A DNA stretch of 9,186 nt from Cyclobacteriaceae bacterium (GTDB lineage: Bacteria; Bacteroidota; Bacteroidia; Cytophagales; Cyclobacteriaceae): positions 1-9,186 of the forward strand of contig JANYDR010000647.1 in assembly GCA_025363495.1 (NCBI GenBank), given 5' to 3'. The notes beneath the pieces are model-generated. The model was not told where the DNA came from. It made no database searches and was given only the letters and a program-made list of their open reading frames with translations. Positions 1 through 6,850 of the stretch are shown here, one piece after another (within the stretch, counting starts at the first letter, position 1; each line of letters starts with the position of its first letter). Both the position numbers and the translations under genes were made by a program.

Positions 1-791
1 CGTTCGTAAGAGAACGTGGAAATGTTATTGACTACGAAATTCCTATCTCAGGCAATTTGAAAAATCCAAAATTTCATTTGCATGACGTCGTTACTGATGT
101 GATCAAAAATATTTTTGTCAAGCCACCAACGACCCCTTACCGGGAAAAAGTGAAAATTATTGAAACAGAAATTGAAAAATCCTTAACGGTTAAATGGGAA
201 ATGAATCAACATTCTCTTTTGCCGCACCAGGAAAAATTTGTTCAGAAAATCTCTACATTCCTAAAAGACAATCCTGAAGCGTCGATTACAGTGCATCCTA
301 TAGAATATGCATTGAAAGAAAAAGAATACATTCTCTTTTTCGAAACAAAAAAGAAATACTTTTTGCTGATGAATAAAAAGGATGGAAAAGATTTTAGTGA
401 AAAGGATTCGCTGGAGGTCAGTAAAATGTCGGTGAAAGATCACGCTCTTGTCAAATACATTGGAAAAAATCTAAGTGACACTGTAATGTTCACCTTACAA
501 GAGAAGTGCATCAATTTTATAGGAAATAAGCTGGTAAACAACCGCTTCGATAAACTGATACACGACAGAAATAACTCTTTTCTCAATCCATTTATAAAGA
601 ATGGCACCAATGAACGTGTAAAGATGATTGCCAGTGAAAACAGCATTCCCTATGATGGCTTTTCTTATTTCAAATTGAATTATCCGGATGGAGCACCGGA
701 AGAATTACGCAAGGCTCATGACAAGATGAAAGAGCTGAATAACGAAGGGCCGAGGAAGAACTATTTGAAAGAGCGGAAGAAATTGCAATAA
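1..791 (+). CDS. DUF748/AsmA-like envelope protein, C-terminal fragment (5' end outside the window)
   Basis: The frame is open from the first complete codon (nt 3) to TAA at 789-791, giving 262 residues of a longer protein. The TTG at nt 57 is not the real start, because the coding signal continues upstream of it. Residues 11-40 hold a segment typical of DUF748 proteins of Bacteroidota: a Y-x-I-P-I-x-G-N-L-K-x-P-K-F strand, then a helix ending in a KNIFVKPPTTPY motif. Residues 59-100 (a K-W strand, 'LLPHQEKFVQKISTFLKDNP', then a strand) resemble the OmpA-like module near the C-terminus of this family. The rest is charged and helical, with a Lys/Arg-rich end. Proteins of this AsmA-like superfamily are long and anchored in the inner membrane with a periplasmic body; bridging or transport between membranes is the family-level idea, and nothing here proves it. 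A peptidase gene on the same strand follows after 100 nt. The family call is from remembered motifs, not a search. Confidence 0.75.
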   Translation, partial: FVRERGNVIDYEIPISGNLKNPKFHLHDVVTDVIKNIFVKPPTTPYREKVKIIETEIEKSLTVKWEMNQHSLLPHQEKFVQKISTFLKDNPEASITVHPIEYALKEKEYILFFETKKKYFLLMNKKDGKDFSEKDSLEVSKMSVKDHALVKYIGKNLSDTVMFTLQEKCINFIGNKLVNNRFDKLIHDRNNSFLNPFIKNGTNERVKMIASENSIPYDGFSYFKLNYPDGAPEELRKAHDKMKELNNEGPRKNYLKERKKLQ

Positions 792-802
792 TTCAACTAT
801 CG

Positions 803-821
803 GGCTTTTGCCTGCAAAGCC
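803..821 (+). terminator. Weak hairpin after the DUF748 gene
   Basis: GGCTTT (803-808) pairs with AAAGCC (816-821) around a seven-base loop, 11 nt after the stop codon. Only a mixed AT stretch follows, not a T run, so this may be a poor terminator or may have no function. Confidence 0.25.
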
Positions 822-837
822 ATCTATCATTTTATCA

Positions 838-868
838 TTGTCAGGCTACCGCCAAAGCCCTACATTGG
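838..868 (+). promoter_or_regulatory. Candidate Bacteroidota-type promoter of peptidase copy 1
   Basis: ATTG ending at 840 is followed after exactly 20 nt by TACATTGG (861-868). The Bacteroidota sigma-ABfA consensus is TTTG or TTG, about 19-23 nt, then TAnnTTTG; the -7 element here matches five of six fixed bases. The same TTG, 20-nt gap and TACATTG recur before copy 2, the main reason to take it seriously. An alternative is TTTTG at 806-810 with TATCATTG at 833-840 (22-nt gap), but its -33 part is not kept in copy 2. No Shine-Dalgarno motif precedes the ATG. Confidence 0.35.
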
Positions 869-891
869 GTACAATCTTAACCATCCATCTT

Positions 892-3654
892 ATGCGTGTA
901 CTGCAAAAAATAACGTTCATCATTCTTTTATCGATCCCTCTGTTTTCTCAAGCTCAGAAAATTGATGAAGTCTACAATCAAAAAATAAAGGAGTATACTA
1001 CCGATACCCGCTTTCTCCCTGCCTCAGTCCTTAATCTGATGGATGATCCAAATGTCCCTTCTCCAAGAAAATATTTCGGCGAGATCATTGGGGCTCCCGG
1101 CATCATGCATCGCACTTCCGAGATCTATGGATATTATAAAAAGCTGTCGGAGACTTCTCCTTATATAAAGATCGAACAAATAGGAATCACAGAAGAAGGA
1201 AGACCAATTCAATTGGTAATCGTCGGCAATGATGAAACTATGAAGCGCCTCGACTATTACAAGAAACAAATCTCTCTCCTGTCGGATCCCAGGAAGATCG
1301 GGCCACAGGATATAAACTCAATCATTAAAGACTCCAAACCAATATATTATTTACAGGCAGGGTTGCATTCTCCTGAGATGGGCTCTCCTGAGACTACCAT
1401 GGAATTGGTTTACCGCCTGATCACCGATCCATCGCCAGAAATAAAAAAAGTGCTGGACAACGTCATCGTGCTATTGAATCCTGTCGCCGAACCCGATGGT
1501 CGCGACAAACAAGTCGATTGGTATTATCGCTACACCAAATCAAGAAAAGAGTTTGATGAGAGTGACTTTCCTTTTTCGCCACCGTATTGGGGTAAATATA
1601 TTTTCCACGATAATAACCGCGATGGAATTCAAAATTCACAACAATTAACAAAGGCGATTTACAAGCTCTACTACGACTGGCATCCAACCATCATGCATGA
1701 TCTGCACGAATCGGTGGCGCTGATTTACATGTCTACCGGTACAGGGCCTTATAATGAAACAATGGACCCTATCACCATTGGTGAATGGCAGGTATTTGCC
1801 AATCATGATGTGACAACACTTGCTTCACAAGGATTGCCAGGCGCATTTACATGGGCATTTTATGATGGTTGGTATCCTGGCTACGCAGCATGGATTGCCA
1901 ACAATCACAATGGCATGGGAAGATTTTATGAAACATTCGGGAATGCAGGCGCCAACACGTACATCCGTGACTTGTCGGAAGAAAGCTACGCCGGAGATTC
2001 TGTAACGAGTCGTCAATGGTACCGTCCTGATCCTGCAACGAAAAAAGTAAACTGGTCATCAAGAAATAATGTAAACTACACCGAGGCTGCTGTATTGGCA
2101 TCACTATCCTATGCTGCTGACAACAGAAAATTACTGTTACAGAATTTCTATCAGAAGGGCGTGAACAGTATAAAGAAAGGTAAAGACTCAAAACCAAAAG
2201 CATTTGTAATCGCAAAGGCACAACATGATCCATTCATGGCGGCTTATCTCGTAAATCAAATCCGTGTTCAGGGGATTGAAGTGCATCAAAGCGGATCAGG
2301 TGATTATGTAATACTAATGGATCAGCCCTATAGAAATCTCGCTATCTCCCTTCTCTCTAAACAGAACTATCCAAAAGAAGCCAAGTTCCCACCGTACGAT
2401 GATATCTCCTGGACAATGGGACAATTATATGGCGTTGATGTGAAGACAGAAGATAGTTTGAAATACAATCTCAGTGATCTCAAGCTTGTCAAAGATGATG
2501 TTCGATATGAAGGTAAGCTCGAAGGCGATGGCGGAACATACATTCTTAATTATAAAGCACAGAATACGGCGATCTCTGCCCTGTATTGGCTGAAAGCAAA
2601 AAACGCAAAAGTCAAAACTTCTGTCCTGGAATTAAAATCCGTTTTCAGTGGCATTAAAGATACTCTCTCTGCGGGGTCAATTTTTTTATCAGGAATAACT
2701 TCCGATCAGGCGAAAACAATCTCTTCTCAATTCGGACTCGATCTGATTGAATCAAAATCGATTCCCAACGCGAAGCTTCACGATATTAACTTACCGCGTG
2801 TCGCCATTTATCATAATTGGTACTACACACAGGATGAAGGATGGTCACGATTTACATTTGAGCAGCGAGGCATTCCGTATACATCCATTGATAAAGATGA
2901 TTTAAAAAGTGGCGGATTGCGTTCTAAATTCGATGTGATCTTGCTTCCACGAACGTACGGAACCGCGGCCGATTTCACCTTTGAGATCGATAAGAGCTTT
3001 GGACCGATGCCCTACACTAAGACAGCGGAGTATCCTTCTCATGGGTTTCCGGATGCGACCAATGATATGACCGGTGGCCCGGGACTTGATGGTGTAGCTC
3101 AACTCAAACAATTTGTCGACGCTGGTGGAGTTCTGATCACATTGGATAATACTTCACAAATTATGTCTGACATCGGAATAATCCGCAATCTGGAAAAAGT
3201 TGGTACGCCAGGGCTTTTTCATCCTGGCTCTGTGGTGACAGCCAAGGTTAGAAAAATTGATCATCCGGTTCTGTATGGGTTCCCGGAAATCACTTATGTA
3301 TTCAAAGGAAATTCTCCTCTCTTGAAAACAAAAAAGACGGAGCGCGGTATGATATTGCTTCAGTATGGTACAACTGCATTAAAAGATGAGGCCGAATACA
3401 AGGGTCCGATTATGGGATTACCAGATGCAAAGCTATCCACTGTCGTCATTGCCAAAACCAAAGACGCTCCCTATGTACTTTCTGGTATGGTTCGAAATGA
3501 ACAAATGATTATCGGGCATGGCTCTATATTTAATGTGCCGGTCGGTGCCGGAAGAGTAATCGCTTTTACATTTGATCCGTTGCATCGTTTCCTGAATCTG
3601 CACGAAGCGCCGATGGTGTGGAATGCGCTAATGCATTGGGACCATTTGAAGTAG
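892..3654 (+). CDS. Secreted M14 family zinc carboxypeptidase-like protein, copy 1
   Basis: A 920-residue exported metallopeptidase expected to trim peptides outside the cytoplasm. The ATG at 892 is chosen because it is directly followed by a signal peptide (basic start, hydrophobic core ITFIILLSIPLF, likely cleavage after SQA at residue 21); the open frame upstream to a TTG at 808 adds only unlikely residues before it. The M14 domain covers about residues 60-360. By alignment to carboxypeptidase A, the zinc ligands are H159 and E162 (HSPE) and H272 (DLHES). R213 and N242-R243 (DNNRDG) are the likely substrate-binding residues and E347 (FYETFG) the catalytic glutamate. The spacings of 110 residues from E162 to H272 and 75 from H272 to E347 fit the family. 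Residues 435-520 form a second conserved region, and residues 634-910 look like a class I glutamine-amidotransferase-like fold. The chain contains no cysteine, so that last domain cannot be an amidotransferase. No type IX secretion C-terminal domain is seen. Substrate unknown. Confidence 0.9.
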   Translation: MRVLQKITFIILLSIPLFSQAQKIDEVYNQKIKEYTTDTRFLPASVLNLMDDPNVPSPRKYFGEIIGAPGIMHRTSEIYGYYKKLSETSPYIKIEQIGITEEGRPIQLVIVGNDETMKRLDYYKKQISLLSDPRKIGPQDINSIIKDSKPIYYLQAGLHSPEMGSPETTMELVYRLITDPSPEIKKVLDNVIVLLNPVAEPDGRDKQVDWYYRYTKSRKEFDESDFPFSPPYWGKYIFHDNNRDGIQNSQQLTKAIYKLYYDWHPTIMHDLHESVALIYMSTGTGPYNETMDPITIGEWQVFANHDVTTLASQGLPGAFTWAFYDGWYPGYAAWIANNHNGMGRFYETFGNAGANTYIRDLSEESYAGDSVTSRQWYRPDPATKKVNWSSRNNVNYTEAAVLASLSYAADNRKLLLQNFYQKGVNSIKKGKDSKPKAFVIAKAQHDPFMAAYLVNQIRVQGIEVHQSGSGDYVILMDQPYRNLAISLLSKQNYPKEAKFPPYDDISWTMGQLYGVDVKTEDSLKYNLSDLKLVKDDVRYEGKLEGDGGTYILNYKAQNTAISALYWLKAKNAKVKTSVLELKSVFSGIKDTLSAGSIFLSGITSDQAKTISSQFGLDLIESKSIPNAKLHDINLPRVAIYHNWYYTQDEGWSRFTFEQRGIPYTSIDKDDLKSGGLRSKFDVILLPRTYGTAADFTFEIDKSFGPMPYTKTAEYPSHGFPDATNDMTGGPGLDGVAQLKQFVDAGGVLITLDNTSQIMSDIGIIRNLEKVGTPGLFHPGSVVTAKVRKIDHPVLYGFPEITYVFKGNSPLLKTKKTERGMILLQYGTTALKDEAEYKGPIMGLPDAKLSTVVIAKTKDAPYVLSGMVRNEQMIIGHGSIFNVPVGAGRVIAFTFDPLHRFLNLHEAPMVWNALMHWDHLK

Positions 3655-3675
3655 TTGCCGGATGCCAGCTACAGT

Positions 3676-3691
3676 TGCCTGGGGGTAGGCA
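3676..3691 (+). terminator. Weak hairpin after peptidase copy 1
   Basis: TGCCT and AGGCA form a 5-bp stem around GGGGGT, 21 nt after the stop codon. There is no proper T tract, so read-through into copy 2 is plausible. It differs from the matching place after copy 2, where only fragments of the pattern remain. Confidence 0.25.
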
Positions 3692-3720
3692 GTTATGATT
3701 TAAAAATCCAAACAGCCATG

Positions 3721-3753
3721 AGAAGTTAAAGGTAAAAAGTTTAAAGCTGAAAG
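3721..3753 (+). repeat. AAAGTTNAAAG-type low-complexity intergenic repeat, forward orientation
   Basis: A purine-rich run of near-repeating units (GAAGTTAAAGG, AAAAAGTTTAAAG, CTGAAAG) lies between the two peptidase genes, outside the duplicated block. A related run occurs in the opposite orientation at 6821-6847. As I recall, AAAGTTGAAAG-like runs are frequent between genes in several Cytophagales genomes. No function is assigned. Confidence 0.45.
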
Positions 3754-3834
3754 ATTGATGCTCAAAACTTAATCAGGTCTGAAATTTTCAACTCCTATCA
3801 ATCAAAAAACAATTTCCCGTTCATCATTTTATCA

Positions 3835-3865
3835 TTGCCCAACGGCTCCCAAAACGATACATTGT
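3835..3865 (+). promoter_or_regulatory. Candidate promoter of peptidase copy 2
   Basis: TTG (3835-3837), a 20-nt gap, then TACATTGT (3858-3865) repeat the arrangement seen before copy 1. The last base of the -7 element differs from TAnnTTTG, so the match is weaker (four of six fixed bases). The following leader (ATAATCTTAAC before the ATG) is also shared with copy 1. This suggests that each copy kept its own promoter. Confidence 0.3.
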
Positions 3866-3888
3866 ATATAATCTTAACAATTTACCTT

Positions 3889-6645
3889 ATGCTCAAGCTG
3901 CAAAAAATAATCTTACTCATCTTTATAATGACAGCCCAATTCTCGTGGGCCCAGAAAATTGATGAGATCTACAACCAGAAAATTAAAGAATACACTACGG
4001 ACACACGGTTCTTACCTGCATCTGTACTTAACCTGATCGACGATCCTAAAGTGCCTTCACCCCTTAAGCACTTCGGTGAAATCATCGGCGCTCCCGGTGT
4101 CATGCACCATACCTCCGAGATATATGCGTATTACAAAAAACTCTCAGAGGTATCACCCTATGTAAAAGTTGAACAGGTAGGCGTCAGTGAGGAAGGAAGA
4201 CCTATTCAACTGGTGATCGTCGGTAACGAAGAAACCATGAAAAGGCTTGATCATTACAAGAAACAACTGGCGCTGCTTGCCGATCCGAGAAAAATCGGTC
4301 CACAGGATGTTGCGGCCATTATTAATGACACAAAACCCGTATACTATTTTAATGCTGGTCTTCACTCTCCTGAAATGGGTTCACCTGAGATGACGATGGA
4401 ATTAATCTATCGTCTTATCACCGATCCCACACCCGAAATAAAGAAAGTATTGGATAACGTAATCGTAATACTTAATCCAGCATCCGAGCCTGATGGCCGC
4501 GACAAGCAGGTGGATTGGTACTACCGCTATACAAAATCCAGAAAAGATTTTAATGATGGCTTTATGCATACTCCTCCGTATTGGGGAAAATATGTCTTTC
4601 ATGACAATAACCGCGATGGTCTCCAAAATTCGCAACAGCTCACCAAGGCTATCTATAAAATTTATTACGATTGGCATCCTACCATCATGCATGACTTGCA
4701 TGAATCCGTGCCTCTCATTTATATGTCTACTGGAACAGGACCTTATAATGAGACCGTTGATCCGATTACAGTGGGAGAATGGCAGGTGTTTGCCAACCAC
4801 GATGTAACAGCACTTGCTTCGCAAGGATTGCCTGGGGCATTTACCTGGGCATTCTATGATGGCTGGTATCCGGGTTATGTTTTTTGGGTCGCCAACAATC
4901 ACAACGCTATTGGAAGATTCTACGAAACCTTCGGTAACGCAGGTGCCAATACCTACATCCGTGATCTGGCGAATCAGCGATTTGCTGGTGACCTCGTCAC
5001 GAGCAGAGAATGGTATCGCCCGGACCCGGCAACAGAAAAAGTAAACTGGTCATCTCGAAACAATGTCAATTACATGGAAGCCGGTGTATTAGCTTCACTA
5101 TCGTATACTGCAGACAACAGAAAGTTATTGCTGCAAAATTTTTATCAAAAAGGATTTAACAGCATTAAAAAAGGTAAAGAAGAAAAGCCGAGAACATTTG
5201 TGATCCCTAAAGATCAGCATGATCCATTCATGGCGGCATATCTTGTTAATCAACTACGTGTACAGGGAATTGAAGTACACAAAAGCGGATCAGGTGATTA
5301 TGTCGTATTGCTTGACCAACCTTACCGCAATCTTGCCATGTCACTTCTCACCAAACAGAATTATCCAAAAGAAGCCAAGTTTCCACCCTACGATGATATC
5401 GCCTGGACAATGGGTTACTTATATGGAGTTGACGTAAAGGCGGAGGACAGCATTAAATACAATCTGCCTGACTTAAAACTTTTAAATGAAGATGTTCACT
5501 ATGATGGAAAAATATCTGGTGATGGTGGTACCTACATTTTGAATTACAAGGCCCAGAATACCGCCATCTCAGCATTGTACTGGCTGAAATCCAAAAATGC
5601 TAAAGCAAAAGCTTCCGTTCTTGAGTCAAAGTTGGCGCTAGATAAGGATACGCTTTCTGCCGGATCAATTTTCCTTCAGGGGCTATCATCCGACCAGGCA
5701 AAAAGTGTCGCTTCGCAATTTGGTCTTGATTTAGTAGCAGCAAAATCAACTACCGGTGCAAAGCTTCATGATATTGTATTGCCACGAATCGCAATCTATC
5801 ATACCTGGTATAACACACAGGACGAAGGCTGGTCGAGGTTTACATTTGATCAGCGTGGTATACCGTACACAAACATTGACAAAGATGATTTGAAAGCCGG
5901 AGGGTTGCGCGCAAAGTTTGATGTCATCCTCATCCCTCGTGTAAGAGGTGGCGCGAGTGATTTTATACATGAAATTGATAAGAAGTTTGGCCCGTTGCCA
6001 TTTACCAAGACGGCAGAATTTCCTTCTCACGGAACACCGGACGCAACAAATGATATGACTGGTGGACCAGGCTTTGAAGGCGTCGCTCAACTCAAACAAT
6101 TCGCAGAATCAGGTGGTGTGTTAGTCACGCTTGATAATTCTTCAGCAATTGTTGCTGAATTGGGAATTGCACGTAACCTTGAAACTGTTAATGCTGCAGG
6201 TCTCTTTCACCCTGGGTCGGTAGTGAATGCCAAAGTAAGAAAAGCTGATCACCCGGTATTATATGGTTATCCTGATGTGTTTCCAATTTTCCGCGGTATC
6301 GCTCCTGTACTTCAAACTGAAGTTTACGACCGCAGTATGATGCTACTTCAGTATGGAACAACTCCCTTGAAAGACGAAAATGCATATAAAGGTCCGATCA
6401 TGGGATTACCTGATGTAAAGCCTTCGAAAACCATTGCTGCTAAAACTTCGAAAGATGTCCCATACGTCCTTTCCGGGATGGTGAGAAATGAACAAACAAT
6501 TATTGGTCATGGAACCATCTTTAACGTACCTGTTGGCTCGGGAAGAGTGATTGCTTTTACATTTGATCCGTTGCATCGATTCCTGAATTTGCATGAAGCT
6601 CCGTTGGTGTGGAATGCTTTGGTGCATTGGGACCATTTGAAATAG
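3889..6645 (+). CDS. Secreted M14 family zinc carboxypeptidase-like protein, copy 2
   Basis: A 918-residue paralogue of the preceding gene, about 80% identical by eye. The ATG at 3889 is chosen because it lies at the same place relative to the duplicated leader and starts a signal peptide (core IILLIFIMTAQF, likely cleavage after SWA at residue 21). All M14 residues are kept: H159 and E162 (HSPE), R213, N241-R242 (DNNRDG), H271 (DLHES) and E346 (FYETFG), so the product should be active. The net two-residue length difference comes from three small indels: one residue lost near 223, two lost near 585 and one gained near 854. The C-terminal amidotransferase-like region is retained and again has no cysteine anywhere in the chain. 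Differences cluster in the signal peptide, the linker at 578-625 and patches at 685-700, 797-815 and 842-856, which may point to altered binding. It is followed by a strong terminator. Expression together with copy 1 is possible, because no strong terminator lies between them. Confidence 0.9.
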   Translation: MLKLQKIILLIFIMTAQFSWAQKIDEIYNQKIKEYTTDTRFLPASVLNLIDDPKVPSPLKHFGEIIGAPGVMHHTSEIYAYYKKLSEVSPYVKVEQVGVSEEGRPIQLVIVGNEETMKRLDHYKKQLALLADPRKIGPQDVAAIINDTKPVYYFNAGLHSPEMGSPEMTMELIYRLITDPTPEIKKVLDNVIVILNPASEPDGRDKQVDWYYRYTKSRKDFNDGFMHTPPYWGKYVFHDNNRDGLQNSQQLTKAIYKIYYDWHPTIMHDLHESVPLIYMSTGTGPYNETVDPITVGEWQVFANHDVTALASQGLPGAFTWAFYDGWYPGYVFWVANNHNAIGRFYETFGNAGANTYIRDLANQRFAGDLVTSREWYRPDPATEKVNWSSRNNVNYMEAGVLASLSYTADNRKLLLQNFYQKGFNSIKKGKEEKPRTFVIPKDQHDPFMAAYLVNQLRVQGIEVHKSGSGDYVVLLDQPYRNLAMSLLTKQNYPKEAKFPPYDDIAWTMGYLYGVDVKAEDSIKYNLPDLKLLNEDVHYDGKISGDGGTYILNYKAQNTAISALYWLKSKNAKAKASVLESKLALDKDTLSAGSIFLQGLSSDQAKSVASQFGLDLVAAKSTTGAKLHDIVLPRIAIYHTWYNTQDEGWSRFTFDQRGIPYTNIDKDDLKAGGLRAKFDVILIPRVRGGASDFIHEIDKKFGPLPFTKTAEFPSHGTPDATNDMTGGPGFEGVAQLKQFAESGGVLVTLDNSSAIVAELGIARNLETVNAAGLFHPGSVVNAKVRKADHPVLYGYPDVFPIFRGIAPVLQTEVYDRSMMLLQYGTTPLKDENAYKGPIMGLPDVKPSKTIAAKTSKDVPYVLSGMVRNEQTIIGHGTIFNVPVGSGRVIAFTFDPLHRFLNLHEAPLVWNALVHWDHLK

Positions 6646-6720
6646 TTACCGGATGCCTGTCACTGGGTGCCGGTGGTTTTGCAGTTAAATTACTAACGTG
6701 GACAACTAAATAAAATTCAT

Positions 6721-6770
6721 AATAAAGAACCGGCTTGCGACACAAATATGTTACAAGCCGGTTCTTTATT
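6721..6770. terminator. Strong, probably bidirectional terminator between convergent genes
   Basis: A perfect 17-bp inverted repeat: AATAAAGAACCGGCTTG (6721-6737) and CAAGCCGGTTCTTTATT (6754-6770) around a 16-nt loop. The GC-rich inner stem is flanked by A-rich sequence on the left and T-rich sequence (CTTTATTTT) on the right, so transcripts from either strand end in a U-rich tail. It lies 75 nt after the stop of peptidase copy 2 and 80 nt beyond the stop of the minus-strand gene, the expected place for a shared terminator. Confidence 0.85.
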
Positions 6771-6820
6771 TTACTAGTTGTCGATTGCTGTTTAGAGGAT
6801 CTCCATCAAATGGATTAATC

Positions 6821-6847
6821 AAGCTTTCAGCTTTCCACTTTCAACTT
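6821..6847 (-). repeat. AAAGTTGAAAG-type low-complexity repeat, reverse orientation
   Basis: Read on the minus strand this is AAGTTGAAAGTGGAAAGC followed by TGAAAGCTT, close to the run at 3721-3753 (both contain AAAGCTGAAAG). It lies just after the stop codon of the minus-strand gene. In both cases the purine-rich strand is the coding strand of the gene that ends just upstream. Confidence 0.4.
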
Positions 6848-6850
6848 CTA

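Larger units (their letters stand above)
826..3700 (+). repeat. Tandem duplication, unit A (M14 peptidase gene plus flanks)
   Basis: First copy of a direct repeat of about 2.9 kb. It begins with the 15-mer ATCATTTTATCATTG at 826-840, exactly 52 nt before the ATG; unit B has the same 15-mer at the same distance. Similarity continues past the stop: TAGTT-A/G-CCGGATGCC is shared just after each gene, and a GCAGTTA match near 3689 closes the block. Within the gene most differences are third-codon-position changes, which marks an old copy under selection rather than a recent or assembly-made duplication. The ends are judged by eye and could move by some tens of bases. Confidence 0.8.
3823..6691 (+). 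repeat. Tandem duplication, unit B (M14 peptidase gene plus flanks)
   Basis: Second copy of the unit at 826-3700, in direct orientation and offset by 2997 nt at the start codons and 2991 nt at the stop codons. The 15-mer ATCATTTTATCATTG (3823-3837) marks its left end. Similarity fades after GCAGTTAAATT at about 6681-6691. Some 120 nt of unrelated sequence separates it from unit A. Confidence 0.8.

Noticed and set aside
808..891. Longer start (TTG at 808) for peptidase copy 1, and the matching TTG at 3835 for copy 2.
   Set aside because: The extensions put poorly conserved residues before a clean signal peptide and overlap the probable promoter. The ATGs at 892 and 3889 align exactly between the copies.
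4402..4902. Minus-strand open frame of 166 codons inside peptidase copy 2 (also shorter ones at 1847-2233 and 5746-6099).
   Set aside because: They lie antisense to strongly conserved coding sequence, have no recognisable domain, and are not preserved as equivalent frames in the other copy.
4493..5044. Plus-strand frames at 4493-4807 and 4814-5044 in another phase of copy 2.
   Set aside because: Shadows of the peptidase frame; composition is unlike real proteins and conservation follows the main frame.
826..6691. The long direct repeat as a composite transposon or insertion sequence.
   Set aside because: No transposase, terminal inverted repeats or target-site duplications were seen; each unit is simply one peptidase gene with its flanks.
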